Part shown: one piece after another, positions 17,165 through 28,804 of the stretch
Layout of the letters: every line of letters begins with the position of its first letter
How positions within the stretch are numbered: the first letter of the stretch is position 1
NCBI RefSeq assembly: GCF_003628505.1
Contig: NZ_RBZP01000001.1
Location: 620,001-684,000 of the forward strand
Source of the DNA: Oceanobacillus halophilus
GTDB lineage: Bacteria; Bacillota; Bacilli; Bacillales; Amphibacillaceae
Direction: 5' to 3'
DNA: 64,000 nucleotides
Made by a program: the position numbers and the translations under genes
Notes under the pieces: model-generated
Databases searched by the model: none
Told to the model about the DNA's origin: nothing
The model's input: the letters and a program-made list of their open reading frames with translations, nothing else

Positions 17165-18292
17165 TTAGTCATTGCCTTTGAAAGCATTTCTAAAACGTTT
17201 AAAAAAAGAACCGTCTTGTTCTTCTGTTTCTTCATTACCACGTAACTCATTGAATTCACGAAGTAATTCTTTTTGTTTATCGGTTAAGTTAGTTGGTGTA
17301 ACAATTCGAACTTTAAGCAATTGGTCACCATGGCCACGTCCTCGTACATTTGGGGCACCTTTTCCTTTTAACCGAAACATCTTACCTGTTTGTGTTCCAG
17401 CAGGCACTTTTAATTTAACTTTTCCATGAACAGTCGGAACCTCTATTTCATCACCTAAGGCTGCTTGAGCAAAATTAATCGGTAATTCACAATAAATATT
17501 ATCCCCTTCACGTTCAAAGAAATCATGGGCTCTTATTTGGATAACCACAAACAGGTCTCCAGCTGGGCCGCCATTGATTCCTGGTTCCCCTTTACCGGAA
17601 ACACGAATCTGTTGTCCTTCATCGATACCTGCAGGAATTTTAATATGAATTTTTTTATTCTTTTTAACTTTACCTGCACCACCGCAAGTATTACATTTTT
17701 CTTTAATAATCTTTCCAGAACCACTGCAGTAATGACAAACTCTACGGTTGACTACTCTGCCGAATGGTGTATTTTGCTCTTGATTTAACTGTCCGGTTCC
17801 ATGACAATGGGAGCACGTATCTACTTTCGTTCCAGGTTTGGCACCAGATCCACTACAAGAATCACATGTCTCCTCTTTAGGAATGTGGATATCTGTTTCT
17901 TTTCCAAATATAGCTTCTTCAAAATCAAGGACCATTGTGTATTGAAGATCCGCCCCTTGCTGAGGTGCATTTGGATCACGTCTTCTGCCGCCTCCGAAGA
18001 ACATATCAAATATGTCTCCAAAACCACCGAAGTCTTCTGCGCCACCACCAAAACCACCGAAACCTTGACCGCTTGCTCCAGCATGACCAAATTGGTCGTA
18101 TTGTGCTCGTTTGTTCTCATCACTTAAAACTTCATAAGCTTCTTTCACTTCTTTAAACTTATCTGCAGCATCCGCCTCTTTATTGACATCTGGATGATAT
18201 TTTCTAGCCAATTTACGGTAGGCCTTTTTTATCTCATCTTTGGATGCGCCTTTTTCTATTCCCAATACTTCATAATAATCTCGCTTACTCAC
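17165..18292 (-). CDS. dnaJ: Chaperone DnaJ (Hsp40)
   Basis: 375 residues from the GTG at 18292 ([10 protein letters not shown] follows). Hsp40 co-chaperone that stimulates DnaK ATP hydrolysis. J domain with the HPD tripeptide near residue 33, a Gly/Phe-rich linker (about 75-110), and four zinc motifs ([32 protein letters not shown]). A C-terminal substrate-binding domain completes it. The frame extends upstream to 18316 but lacks a site for initiation. A hairpin separates it from dnaK. Confidence 0.98.
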   Translation of the reverse strand: MSKRDYYEVLGIEKGASKDEIKKAYRKLARKYHPDVNKEADAADKFKEVKEAYEVLSDENKRAQYDQFGHAGASGQGFGGFGGGAEDFGGFGDIFDMFFGGGRRRDPNAPQQGADLQYTMVLDFEEAIFGKETDIHIPKEETCDSCSGSGAKPGTKVDTCSHCHGTGQLNQEQNTPFGRVVNRRVCHYCSGSGKIIKEKCNTCGGAGKVKKNKKIHIKIPAGIDEGQQIRVSGKGEPGINGGPAGDLFVVIQIRAHDFFEREGDNIYCELPINFAQAALGDEIEVPTVHGKVKLKVPAGTQTGKMFRLKGKGAPNVRGRGHGDQLLKVRIVTPTNLTDKQKELLREFNELRGNEETEEQDGSFFKRFRNAFKGND

Positions 18293-18411
18293 TGAAAAAT
18301 CACTCTCCCGACACACTTTTGCATAACTTTTATATTATCATCTATCAACTTACAATAGCAACTATTCACGTATTATACTGGAAAGAACTTTCTTTTTAAT
18401 CCTTTTGAGTA

Positions 18412-18450
18412 AAAAAGTCAAAGTCAAGATAGTCCTGACTTTGACTTTTT
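18412..18450 (-). terminator. Perfect hairpin between dnaK and dnaJ
   Basis: A 15-bp perfect inverted repeat (AAAAAGTCAAAGTCA and its complement) around a 9-nt loop, flanked by a T run on the minus strand. It lies just after the dnaK stop and 120 bp before dnaJ. It should act as a partial terminator or 3'-end stabiliser, giving more dnaK than dnaJ transcript. Confidence 0.8.
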
Positions 18451-18490
18451 GGTTAGGATTTTAGGTTATATCCATTTTAGAGATAATGAA

Positions 18491-20356
<1,866 letters not shown>

Positions 20357-20959
20357 CTATTTATTTACTTTTACCATTGAAGGGCGAATAACACGATCTT
20401 TCAGCATGTACCCTTTTTGTAGTTCTTCTACTACTGTGTTTGAATCAATAGATTCGTCTTCTACTTGCATTACTGCATGATGGATATTTGGATCAAATTC
20501 TTTTCCTTCTGACTCAATAATCTCTACACCTTGTGATTGCAGAGCATCTAACAATTGTCTATAGACCATTGTAATTCCATCAAACAAGTTTTTGGTTTCA
20601 TCTGTTACTTCTACCTGTAATGCACGTTCAAAATTATCGATTGCTGGCAATAATTCATTTACTAAATCCTGTGACTTATATTTTCTGTCAGCTTCCCTTT
20701 CTTTGAGTGTGCGTTTTTTATAATTATCAAATTCTGCTTGTAGTCTTACCAAACGCTGATACGTTTCATCTTTTTCTTTCTGCAATGATTGAATCTTTTC
20801 TTCAGATTCTTTCAAAGCGTCAGCATCAGCATCCGTAGAATCTACATTTTCTTCATTTATTGCTTCGTTTTTATCAACAACTTCTTGTTCGTTTTCCTTA
20901 TCTTCAAGGACTTCTTCATTTACTGTTTCGTTGTTATTTTCCAATATTGCCACCTCCAT
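20357..20959 (-). CDS. grpE: Nucleotide exchange factor GrpE
   Basis: 200 residues. GrpE releases ADP from DnaK and acts as thermosensor. A highly acidic N-terminal tail (about 1-50) precedes a long coiled coil (about 50-110) and the beta domain with HHAVMQVED and QKGYMLKDRVIRPSMVKV. Sits between hrcA and dnaK. ATG with AGGTGG upstream. Confidence 0.98.
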   Translation of the reverse strand: MEVAILENNNETVNEEVLEDKENEQEVVDKNEAINEENVDSTDADADALKESEEKIQSLQKEKDETYQRLVRLQAEFDNYKKRTLKEREADRKYKSQDLVNELLPAIDNFERALQVEVTDETKNLFDGITMVYRQLLDALQSQGVEIIESEGKEFDPNIHHAVMQVEDESIDSNTVVEELQKGYMLKDRVIRPSMVKVNK

Positions 20960-21025
20960 TTACAAAATCCGCTTTACAATATGTAAAACTTTAACAGTTT
21001 CTCATATCTACCTAAAATGCACCTC

Positions 21026-21057
21026 AAAATGTGGCAGGTAATACCCTACCACATTTT
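21026..21057 (-). other. Hairpin between hrcA and grpE
   Basis: AAAATGTGG and CCACATTTT enclose a further AGG/CCT pairing, giving a stable stem-loop in the 150-bp hrcA-grpE gap. The minus-strand U tract is short (TTTT then GAGG). A partial terminator or processing site is possible; the sequence alone does not decide. Confidence 0.5.
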
Positions 21058-21112
21058 TAACAGGTAAGAAAGTATAAAAACTTGAGTGGAATAAATCTGC
21101 TTCCAACTATCC

Positions 21113-22144
21113 TTAATCAGATGACTTATACCATTTATATAAAGCCTCCGACATTTCATTAGATAGGCTGGATAACAGGGAAATCACTTTTCTATACTCC
21201 ATTCTAGTAGGTCCCAGTAATGCGATAGTTCCCATTTGGCCTTCGCCAATTTGATAGGATGCTGTTATTAAACTTAAATCTTTTATGGCATCTACTTCAT
21301 TTTCATTACCAATAGATACACCAATACCATGTTTGGAATTTTTCAACAGATTGGCAATTTCATCTTCATTTTCCATCATGGTATAAAAAGATCTAATTTT
21401 ATCTACATCATTAAATTCTGGCTGCATTAAAATATTTGATTTACCACCTATATATAGCTTCACAGGATGTTCTTGTGAAAATATAGCTTGCAAATAATCA
21501 TACGGCTTATCAAAATCTCGAATGTACTTCCTCATTAATCCGGCAATCTCTCTGTGAAAAACTTCTTGTAATTGAATAATGGGGACTCCTTGCAATTTCT
21601 CATTTAGTATATTTACCATTTTCTCTAAATCCGATGAATGGATCTCTTCTGGAATAGTAAACGTCCGATGTTCCACATGCCCAGTATCTGTAACTAAAAT
21701 AGCTACAGCTGTATGTGGTGACAATGGGAGAATTTGTATTTGCTTAAGCCTCGTTTCACTTAATTCCGGACCTAATATAATTGACGTATAATTAGTTAGT
21801 TCGGAAAGCACTTCAGCTGACATTTGAACAATTTGCTCAAATTCATAAAAGCCATCTTCAATAATGTTCCTTATTAATTTGATACTGTGCTGATTTGATA
21901 ACGGAGCAATTAGATGATCAACATAATAACGATACCCCTTCTCAGAAGGCGTACGTCCCGAAGAGGAATGAGTCTTTTCTAAAAATCCCATTTCTTCAAG
22001 GTCTGCCATTTCATTCCTTATTGTAGCAGCGCTATATGGAATGCTCTCTTTTTTAGAAAGGGCTCGTGAGCCAACCGGATGTGCGGTCTCGATGAAATCA
22101 TCAATAATCATTTGTAAAACCAATAATTGCCTTTCTGTTAGCAT
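21113..22144 (-). CDS. hrcA: Heat-inducible transcription repressor HrcA
   Basis: 343 residues from the ATG at 22144 (AGGGGTG upstream). HrcA represses class I heat-shock genes by binding CIRCE and depends on GroEL for activity. N-terminal winged-helix region begins MLTERQLLVLQMIIDDF and has VGSRALSK and SSGRTPSEKGYRYYVDHL. First gene of its own operon with a CIRCE 14 bp upstream, so it is autoregulated. A longer frame to 22165 would start inside CIRCE and is not credible. Confidence 0.98.
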   Translation of the reverse strand: MLTERQLLVLQMIIDDFIETAHPVGSRALSKKESIPYSAATIRNEMADLEEMGFLEKTHSSSGRTPSEKGYRYYVDHLIAPLSNQHSIKLIRNIIEDGFYEFEQIVQMSAEVLSELTNYTSIILGPELSETRLKQIQILPLSPHTAVAILVTDTGHVEHRTFTIPEEIHSSDLEKMVNILNEKLQGVPIIQLQEVFHREIAGLMRKYIRDFDKPYDYLQAIFSQEHPVKLYIGGKSNILMQPEFNDVDKIRSFYTMMENEDEIANLLKNSKHGIGVSIGNENEVDAIKDLSLITASYQIGEGQMGTIALLGPTRMEYRKVISLLSSLSNEMSEALYKWYKSSD

Positions 22145-22158
22145 GATTTTCACCCCTG

Positions 22159-22185
22159 TTAGCACTCATTACTTCTGAGTGCTAA
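22159..22185 (-). promoter_or_regulatory. CIRCE operator (HrcA binding site)
   Basis: Perfect consensus TTAGCACTC, nine bases, GAGTGCTAA. It lies between the sigma-A promoter and the hrcA start codon, so it also forms a hairpin in the 5' end of the transcript. It marks the hrcA-grpE-dnaK-dnaJ operon as class I heat shock. Confidence 0.98.
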
Positions 22186-22195
22186 TTCTAATAAT

Positions 22196-22224
22196 AAGTT
22201 ACCAAATCCTCTTTTTTTTGTCAA
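22196..22224 (-). promoter_or_regulatory. Sigma-A promoter of the hrcA-dnaK operon
   Basis: On the minus strand TTGACA (22219-22224), a 17-bp spacer and TAACTT (22196-22201) lie directly upstream of CIRCE, the arrangement expected for HrcA-repressed promoters. Confidence 0.85.
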
Positions 22225-22229
22225 TAAAG

Positions 22230-23393
22230 TTAACTTATTGAAACTAAATCCGAATCATCAAGCATAAATTTTTCAAATACTTTGTTTGCTAATAACAAAC
22301 CATTGTCTGTCAAACGTATCGAGCCTTTCTTTTCATACAATAATTGCTGTTCCTCTAGCTCTTCTAATTCATTTTTATACAGTGTTTCCATAGAAAATCC
22401 AAATTTATCTTTAAAAGACTGCTTATTAATTCCCTGTATTCTCCGTAAGCCCAGAAATAACTCTTCTTCGATATTTTCTCTAAGTGAAATTTCTTCCGTC
22501 TGCAATATTGGCTGTCCATCACCCATCGCTTTTTTTACATATGCTGGAAGTGGCCTTAAATTAGTTATCCTCCTACCTGGAAGGTAACCATGAGCTCCTG
22601 CACCAAAACCATAATAAAATTGATTGCTCCAATAGGTCAGATTATGCTTACTCTCGAAGCCAGGTTTTGCAAAATTACTAATTTCATATTGTTTAACTCC
22701 GTTTTTGCTCATCTGTTCTCTTAATAGTTCATACATCTGTATTTCGTCATTTTCTGTTGGACGTGGTAATAGCCCTTTCTTGTGTCGTAAATAGAATACT
22801 GTTTTAGGCTCAATCTGCAAGCCGTACGTAGCATAATGTGGCAGATTGAATTCTAATGCTTTTTCCAAAGATTCTTGAAATTGCTCAACCGTTTGATTTG
22901 GCAGTGCGTACATTAAGTCTAAACTAATATTAGTAAAGTGATATTGATTCAAAAGATCAACTGTCTTATATACATCTTTCACTCGATGGACCCTTCCAAT
23001 TTCTTCTAATAATTTATCATCCATCGCTTGAACTCCAAACGAAATTCTTGATATACCACTATCTTTCAGTAATAAAGCTTTTTCTCTATCAATATCACCA
23101 GGATTTACCTCGATAGTAAATTCTTCACAATTTTGAACATCGAATTTTTCATTTAAAAACTCCAATAAAAACCTTAATTGTTCGTAATTAAGCGCTGTGG
23201 GTGTACCACCACCAATGTAGATAGTTCTTACTTTATGTTGCTTTCCTGTAATAGTAGTATTTATTTCATTTACCAATGCATGCAAATATTCTGTTGCCAA
23301 TTTTTCATTGTAAAAAAACTTAACGAAATCACAATAATGACAAATCTGCGTACAAAATGGAATGTGAATATATACGGACTGTACTCGATTCAT
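22230..23393 (-). CDS. hemW: Radical SAM heme chaperone HemW
   Basis: 387 residues from the ATG at 23393 (GAAGGGG upstream), giving MNRVQSVYIHIPFC. The radical SAM cluster motif is C14, C18, C21 (CTQICHYC). The residue two after the last cysteine is Phe, not the extra Cys typical of the coproporphyrinogen dehydrogenase HemN, so HemW (heme delivery) is the better call. Further motifs: IGGGTPTAL and SFGVQAMDD. Follows lepA as in Bacillus. Confidence 0.93.
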   Translation of the reverse strand: MNRVQSVYIHIPFCTQICHYCDFVKFFYNEKLATEYLHALVNEINTTITGKQHKVRTIYIGGGTPTALNYEQLRFLLEFLNEKFDVQNCEEFTIEVNPGDIDREKALLLKDSGISRISFGVQAMDDKLLEEIGRVHRVKDVYKTVDLLNQYHFTNISLDLMYALPNQTVEQFQESLEKALEFNLPHYATYGLQIEPKTVFYLRHKKGLLPRPTENDEIQMYELLREQMSKNGVKQYEISNFAKPGFESKHNLTYWSNQFYYGFGAGAHGYLPGRRITNLRPLPAYVKKAMGDGQPILQTEEISLRENIEEELFLGLRRIQGINKQSFKDKFGFSMETLYKNELEELEEQQLLYEKKGSIRLTDNGLLLANKVFEKFMLDDSDLVSIS

Positions 23394-23419
23394 ATCTTTC
23401 GCCCCTTCTAACGTAAAAA

Positions 23420-23456
23420 GGAAAAACCTAGAAGATAAATACAACTAAGTTTTTCC
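23420..23456 (-). terminator. Terminator after lepA
   Basis: GGAAAAAC and GTTTTTCC form an inverted repeat around a 21-nt loop between the lepA stop and the hemW start. It is followed by TTTTT on the minus strand. Partial readthrough into hemW is possible. Confidence 0.6.
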
Positions 23457-23492
23457 CTTATTAATACTTCCTTCTATTGGCAAATAAACGGG

Positions 23493-25301
23493 TTAATCTT
23501 CGTCCATTTCCAGCACAGCCATAAATGCTTCCTGCGGTACTTCAACAGACCCTACCATCTTCATACGTTTTTTACCTTCTTTTTGTTTTTCTAATAACTT
23601 CCGCTTACGTGAAATATCCCCGCCGTACAATTTTGCAGTAACGTCTTTTCTTACAGCTTTAATTGTGGATCTAGCAACAATTTTATTGCCAATGGCTGCT
23701 TGAACCGGTACTTCAAACTGCTGTCTTGGAATTAATTTCTTTAATTTTTCTACTATTTGTTTTCCACGTGCATAGGCAAAGTCACGATGGACGATAAATG
23801 ATAACGCATCAATTGTATCGCCATTCAATAAGATATCCATTTTCACTAATTTCGATGGTTGATACCCTATAAGTTCATAATCAAATGATGCATAACCTTT
23901 TGTTTGTGATTTAAGCTGATCAAAAAAGTCATAAACGATTTCAGATAATGGAATATGATAGATAACATTCACTCGGATATCATCAACATATTGCATATCC
24001 ATAAAATTCCCTCGTTTTTTTTGAGCAATTTCCATGACTGCCCCAACATAATCATTTGGGACCATGATTGTCGCTTTTACAAATGGTTCTCGTATTTCTT
24101 GAATTTGTTGTGGATCAGGCATACTTGACGGGTTATCAACATTAAGTGTTTCACCATCGGTTTTTTCGACTTCAAAAATAACACTTGGAGCAGTAGTAAT
24201 TAGGCTAATATTAAATTCTCTTTCAATTCGCTCTTGAACGATTTCCATATGCAAAAGCCCCAGGAACCCACAGCGAAAGCCAAATCCTAAAGCCTGAGAG
24301 GTCTCAGGTTCATACTGTAAGGCAGAGTCATTTAGTTCCAGACGTTCTAGCGCTTCTCTTAAATCATTGTAATCATTCGAATCAATTGGATAAAGCCCAC
24401 AATAAACCATTGGATTTAAGCGTCTGTATCCTGGAAGAGCTTCTTGTGCTGGCCTTTTTGCATTGGTTATCGTGTCACCCACTCGAGTATCACCCACATC
24501 CTTGATAGATGCAGTAATAAACCCAACATCGCCAACTGTCAATTCTTTCCTGGAAACCGCTTTTGGTGTAAATACCCCTACTTCATTTACTTCAAATTCT
24601 TTCCCTGTCGCCATCATTTGAATTCTGTCACCAACTTTTACAGAACCTTCTTTGATACAAACGTATGTGATAACGCCTCGATAAGAATCATATATTGAAT
24701 CAAAAACAAGTGCTTTTAACGGTTCCTCTGGATCTCCAGCTGGTTCAGGAACGACCTCCACTATTCTTTCCAGAATATCCTCTATCCCAATATTTGACTT
24801 TGCTGATGCTAAAATAGCATCATCCCCATCAATTCCAAGGACATCTTCCAATTCCTGTTTCACCCGTTCTGGATCTGCACTAGGTAAATCAATTTTATTA
24901 ATAACAGGGATAATCTCTAACTCATTTTCCATCGCTAAATACACATTCGCCAATGTTTGAGCTTCAATCCCCTGTGCTGCGTCGACAACAAGAATTGCTC
25001 CCTCACATGCAGCAAGACTTCTAGATACTTCATATGTAAAATCGACATGACCTGGTGTATCTATTAAATGGAATATATATTCCTCGCCATTTTTACTATT
25101 ATACTTTAATTGAACGGCATTTAATTTAATTGTTATACCTCGTTCACGTTCCAAATCCATACCGTCTAATAACTGTTGTTTCATTTCACGTTTTGATACG
25201 GTTTCTGTGTTCTCTAAGATTCGATCAGCCAAGGTAGATTTACCATGATCAATATGTGCTATAATCGAAAAATTACGTACCTTTCTTTGTTTGTTCCCCA
25301 T
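23493..25301 (-). CDS. lepA: Elongation factor 4 (LepA)
   Basis: 602 residues from the ATG at 25301 (TAGGAG upstream). Translational GTPase implicated in ribosome remodelling and biogenesis. Motifs: [39 protein letters not shown]. The LepA-specific C-terminal domain ends [20 protein letters not shown]. An upstream extension of the frame to 25373 lacks a start site and family similarity. Confidence 0.98.
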   Translation of the reverse strand: MGNKQRKVRNFSIIAHIDHGKSTLADRILENTETVSKREMKQQLLDGMDLERERGITIKLNAVQLKYNSKNGEEYIFHLIDTPGHVDFTYEVSRSLAACEGAILVVDAAQGIEAQTLANVYLAMENELEIIPVINKIDLPSADPERVKQELEDVLGIDGDDAILASAKSNIGIEDILERIVEVVPEPAGDPEEPLKALVFDSIYDSYRGVITYVCIKEGSVKVGDRIQMMATGKEFEVNEVGVFTPKAVSRKELTVGDVGFITASIKDVGDTRVGDTITNAKRPAQEALPGYRRLNPMVYCGLYPIDSNDYNDLREALERLELNDSALQYEPETSQALGFGFRCGFLGLLHMEIVQERIEREFNISLITTAPSVIFEVEKTDGETLNVDNPSSMPDPQQIQEIREPFVKATIMVPNDYVGAVMEIAQKKRGNFMDMQYVDDIRVNVIYHIPLSEIVYDFFDQLKSQTKGYASFDYELIGYQPSKLVKMDILLNGDTIDALSFIVHRDFAYARGKQIVEKLKKLIPRQQFEVPVQAAIGNKIVARSTIKAVRKDVTAKLYGGDISRKRKLLEKQKEGKKRMKMVGSVEVPQEAFMAVLEMDED

Positions 25302-25455
25302 TAGTTGCTCACTCCTACATTCTTTTATCCTCAAAGTTTCGATAAAAGATTCAAAAATTTCAAGGGTATTCAATAAGATAGATTATAGCAATTGAAAGTG
25401 GGATATTCAATCAAGACGTATAATAATCCAAAATACTTAATAAAAATATTACCAT

Positions 25456-25770
25456 TTAAAAGAAAATCTCAGCAATTTGATAAAGAACGCCAACTACAAT
25501 CTCGAAAAATCCTTGTACACTTGTTTCCAGAAAAGAAGCAGCATTATTAGTAAGATGTATATTTTCTTCCATATTCATTACATCGTCTGTAGCCGTTTGT
25601 GAAATGATAACTTCTGAATCTTCTGGAACGCTACTTTCGTCTACATTTACTACTTTATTTTCTTTTGCGAAGTCGATTTCCTCAACTTCACTGCTTTGAT
25701 TCATTCCATAAAGGGTTCCTGATAGAAAAAAGACCGCCAATAACAAAAGTATAATAAAAGTACGTCCCAT
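25456..25770 (-). CDS. yqxA: YqxA family protein (DUF3679)
   Basis: 104 residues between spoIIP and lepA, the place of yqxA in Bacillus. N-terminal signal/anchor helix (IILLLLAVFFLSGTLYGMNQ), an acidic middle, and an amphipathic or hydrophobic C-terminus (GFFEIVVGVLYQIAEIFF). Two bases from the spoIIP stop codon, so it is co-transcribed with spoIIP and may be expressed during sporulation. Function unknown. Confidence 0.85.
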   Translation of the reverse strand: MGRTFIILLLLAVFFLSGTLYGMNQSSEVEEIDFAKENKVVNVDESSVPEDSEVIISQTATDDVMNMEENIHLTNNAASFLETSVQGFFEIVVGVLYQIAEIFF

Positions 25771-25772
25771 TT

Positions 25773-26942
25773 TTATTCCTCCTCCGTGTATGCCTCGACG
25801 GATTCTGCATCCCAGTAATATTCACTAAACACTTCTGCAACTATGTCTGCTGTGCGATACAATTCATCAAGATTATTTCCAACTCCACCAAATTCTATTA
25901 ATAATCCATTTTCTGATAAATCTTGGTTATAAACCCCATTGTATCCAGCCCCACCTTGAGGAAGGACGCCCCGACTTAAGCCAGGATATTTTTCATCAAA
26001 TAAATATTGTAATTCCGTTGCTAGTTTTAAATTTTTCTCATAGTTTGGATTATCTTCTCCAACAACAAACATAATTTTGGCGAAGGAGGTTCCATCTATT
26101 TCTTTTGTCGTATGTTCTCTTGGAATAGCATCACGATGGATATCGAACGCAAACTGAATATCCAGGTTCGAAGAGAATGCTTCCTTTACAACTTCTCTTG
26201 CAGCATCATAAGATTGATGGTATTCCCATCCCTTTTCCTTTAAGAGATTTCCGATGTCTGTATCTTCGACCTGTGTTCCGATTCCTTTAGCCTCAAGTGA
26301 TTTTTCTAAACGTTTACTCACCTTTGTAATATTCACTTCATCATGATGAGCTAAATCCGGATTGGTTACATCAGGTAAATGAGGTAAAAATGATTCACGA
26401 TTGTGAGAATTATATATATAAACTACATCCCTTTCACCAGTGGTAGGCATATTTTCATCTTTCTCCACCTCTTCATCCTCTTCCGTTTCTACAACAGCTT
26501 CCCTATCCCTTAGTACTTCTTCTAAAGGTGGGGAGGATTCAATAGGTAAATTTGTATAGTCTGTCCCTTCTCCTGCTATTAATACTTGATTATCATATAT
26601 GGTAAATCCAGGAATTTCATTACCTAATAAACTTCTTGGATCATTGGGCTTAATGGACGTAGCTACCTGAAGAAAGGTCGATGATACACTCGGCAGTTGA
26701 TTTTCTTCAGGTAAGCCCTGAGTAACTGCTCTGTTCTCCATTCCAATTAAATGGAGAAAAACAGAACCATCTATATCACTCGTCCATTTTGTAATGGTTT
26801 CAGAAGAGATTCTGTATGCTGGTTGAATGGTAGTTAGAGCACCAATTAATAGAAATAAACCTACAATACTTACTAAGTAAACTCCACTTCTTTTATAAAA
26901 AGTATAAGAGCTTCTTTTTATGTGTCTGTATTTATGAGACAT
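25773..26942 (-). CDS. spoIIP: Stage II sporulation protein P (peptidoglycan hydrolase)
   Basis: 389 residues from the ATG at 26942 (GAGGTGG upstream). SpoIIP is the amidase/endopeptidase of the SpoIID-SpoIIM-SpoIIP engulfment complex. N-terminal membrane anchor (about 20-42), a linker with an acidic stretch (ETEEDEEVEKDE), and a hydrolase domain with YIYNSHNRESF, FAFDIHRDA and LLIEFGGVGNN, which contain the expected metal ligands. Lies next to gpr as in Bacillus. Confidence 0.96.
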   Translation of the reverse strand: MSHKYRHIKRSSYTFYKRSGVYLVSIVGLFLLIGALTTIQPAYRISSETITKWTSDIDGSVFLHLIGMENRAVTQGLPEENQLPSVSSTFLQVATSIKPNDPRSLLGNEIPGFTIYDNQVLIAGEGTDYTNLPIESSPPLEEVLRDREAVVETEEDEEVEKDENMPTTGERDVVYIYNSHNRESFLPHLPDVTNPDLAHHDEVNITKVSKRLEKSLEAKGIGTQVEDTDIGNLLKEKGWEYHQSYDAAREVVKEAFSSNLDIQFAFDIHRDAIPREHTTKEIDGTSFAKIMFVVGEDNPNYEKNLKLATELQYLFDEKYPGLSRGVLPQGGAGYNGVYNQDLSENGLLIEFGGVGNNLDELYRTADIVAEVFSEYYWDAESVEAYTEEE

Positions 26943-26961
26943 TATTCCACCTCTTTCTGAT

Positions 26962-27024
26962 GTCACTCATACTAAACTCTATGAGTGACTATCAGAAAGT
27001 AGAACTTTAAATCTTATACTTTCT
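26962..27024. promoter_or_regulatory. Two dyad-symmetric sequences between gpr and spoIIP
   Basis: GTCACTCATA / TATGAGTGAC (26962-26971, 26980-26989) and AGAAAGTA / TACTTTCT (26994-27001, 27017-27024) occupy most of the gpr-spoIIP gap. Neither has a convincing U tract. The first sits about 20 bp upstream of the spoIIP start, so it could be an operator or a leader hairpin. The second may end the gpr transcript. Confidence 0.5.
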
Positions 27025-27052
27025 ACCAATTATAATAGAGAATTAAGAGAAC

Positions 27053-28171
27053 CTAACGAGAATAGGATGCAAAGTTGTCCACATTAATATTTTCATGTAA
27101 AGCAGCATTTACACCTTCTGCGATTAAATTGGCCATATCAACCATAAAACCGTCTACTTCTTTTGGAGTAACCATTAGATTATGGCCAATTGGAGTTAAT
27201 ACTTCTTGAATGAGTTTTCTCTTTTCCTCCTCAGAAAGGGTTCCGACCATTCCCATAAATGTTTGTCTTTTCTGCTCATCTGGAAGATCTTCCTCTGTAT
27301 ATTTTTTTCCGCCAAAAGACATACCAGCAGGTGACAGGGCCTTAGATGGACGATCTTTTTCAGTCCATTCTCGACCAAAATGTTTTAGTATGAAGTCAAT
27401 CGTATCACTAGTTATGGTAACTGCATCTACTACTGTTGGAACGCCTATAGCTATGACAGGAACTCCTAATGTATCCTTACTGATTTCTTTTCTTTTATTA
27501 CCAACACCGGACCCTGGATGTATTCCAGAATCAGAAAGCTGTATGGTTTCATTCACTCTTTCGATGGATCTAGATGCCAATGCATCGATAGCGATTACAA
27601 AATCAGGTTTTAATTTCTCAACAATACCAAATATAATATCACTCGTTTCAATTCCTGTAACACCCATTACACCTGGAGTTACAGCAGCTACTGGACGATA
27701 CCCTTCCGATACAGATTCGAATTGTAATTTAAATAAATGACTGGTAACCAACGTTTTTTCTACTGTCATTGGTCCAAGTGCATCTGGTGTAACATTCCAA
27801 TTACCAAGCCCAACAATTAGACCGGTTCCATCAGTAGGTATGTTATTTTTCTCTACTAGTTGTTCTAATTCTTTTGCTAGTATTTTTGCAGCTGCTTCCT
27901 GTCGTTTGGTATCTTGTCTTTTTACCCCGTCAGCATATATCGTGACATAGGATCCAGGTTTTTTTCCAATTTGTTTTGCGCCCTCTTCGTCGATATCCAC
28001 GTAGGAAATTTTTATGTCATCTTGGTGCTTCTCTTTAAACGTGACCCCCTTAATCTCTTGCTCTTTATCTTTTTGTTGCTTAGACTTCTCTTCAGATTTT
28101 ACATACATATCTCTTGCTTCAACTGCTAAGTCAGTTCTCACCTGATACTTCTCTATTTTATTATCATCCAT
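27053..28171 (-). CDS. gpr: Germination protease GPR
   Basis: 372 residues. GPR is the aspartic-type protease that degrades small acid-soluble proteins at spore germination. It is made as a zymogen with a short propeptide ending near [11 protein letters not shown]. The conserved acidic residues correspond to D130 (NVTPDALGP) and D196 ([11 protein letters not shown]). [17 protein letters not shown] is typical of the family. Divergent from rpsT. Confidence 0.96.
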   Translation of the reverse strand: MDDNKIEKYQVRTDLAVEARDMYVKSEEKSKQQKDKEQEIKGVTFKEKHQDDIKISYVDIDEEGAKQIGKKPGSYVTIYADGVKRQDTKRQEAAAKILAKELEQLVEKNNIPTDGTGLIVGLGNWNVTPDALGPMTVEKTLVTSHLFKLQFESVSEGYRPVAAVTPGVMGVTGIETSDIIFGIVEKLKPDFVIAIDALASRSIERVNETIQLSDSGIHPGSGVGNKRKEISKDTLGVPVIAIGVPTVVDAVTITSDTIDFILKHFGREWTEKDRPSKALSPAGMSFGGKKYTEEDLPDEQKRQTFMGMVGTLSEEEKRKLIQEVLTPIGHNLMVTPKEVDGFMVDMANLIAEGVNAALHENINVDNFASYSR

Positions 28172-28427
28172 AATTGCGACATCCTTTCACATTAACTTAG
28201 TAATAGAATGGACAACTTAGCTAAAAAAATACAAAACGCAATGAATCATACGTTAGGATTAACTAGAAATATTTTCATGTCTGCAAATAAAGATATTGAA
28301 AAGACAGAGTTCCTTTGGTAAAATATCATTTGTTAACTTAAAAAGTTATTAATGGAAGACTATGTTATGATATTTGACTGTTAGTTCAAATGAAGTCTGA
28401 CCTGATCCTATTTAGGAGGTGAAATAC

Positions 28428-28694
28428 ATGGCAAATATTAAATCTGCAATCAAACGTGTTGATGTTAACAATAAAAAACGTGCTGCTAATCAATCACAAA
28501 AATCTGAAATGCGTTCTGCAATTAAAAACGTAGAAAGATTAGTTGAAGCTAATGATGTAGAATCAGCAAAAACTGCTCTTAAAGATACAGTTAAGCAAAT
28601 TGACAAAGCTGTTCAAAAAGGTATCATCCATAAAAATAATGGAGACCGCCAAAAATCTCGTCTAGCTAAAAAAGTAAATAACATTGGGGCATAA
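28428..28694 (+). CDS. rpsT: 30S ribosomal protein S20
   Basis: 88 residues, MANIKSAIKRVDVNNKKRAA, basic and helical. The ATG at 28428 follows TTTAGGAGG at standard spacing; a GTG nine bases upstream overlaps the ribosome binding site. Monocistronic, with a bidirectional terminator shared with holA. Stands divergent to gpr, the normal Bacillus arrangement. Confidence 0.98.
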   Translation: MANIKSAIKRVDVNNKKRAANQSQKSEMRSAIKNVERLVEANDVESAKTALKDTVKQIDKAVQKGIIHKNNGDRQKSRLAKKVNNIGA

Positions 28695-28718
28695 TGCTCC
28701 TATATATTTACCCAAAAA

Positions 28719-28746
28719 AACGATCCAAGATTGGATCGTTTTTTCT
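28719..28746 (+). terminator. Bidirectional terminator between rpsT and holA
   Basis: Stem AACGATCCAA / TTGGATCGTT with a short loop, a T6 run on the plus strand and an A7 run on the left that serves as the U tract for holA from the other side. Confidence 0.92.
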
Positions 28747-28804
28747 TTGAACCCTTTTATACGTTTGGTTGCTTGATATCGTACGATGCAAGAAAAACCT
28801 AAAT

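Noticed and set aside
17821-18156. Several frames antisense to dnaJ
   Set aside because: Shadows of the Gly-rich and Cys-rich repeats of dnaJ; no start signals.
22145-22165. Longer HrcA with seven extra N-terminal residues
   Set aside because: The start would fall inside the CIRCE operator and lacks a ribosome binding site; the ATG at 22144 gives the family N-terminus.
23178-23411. Plus-strand frame of 77 codons within hemW
   Set aside because: Antisense to the radical SAM domain of hemW, whose motifs are intact.
28208-28321. A 37-codon plus-strand frame (MDNLAKKIQNAMNHTLGLTR...) between gpr and rpsT
   Set aside because: No ribosome binding site precedes the ATG, the sequence matches no family I know, and it lies in the shared promoter region of gpr and rpsT.
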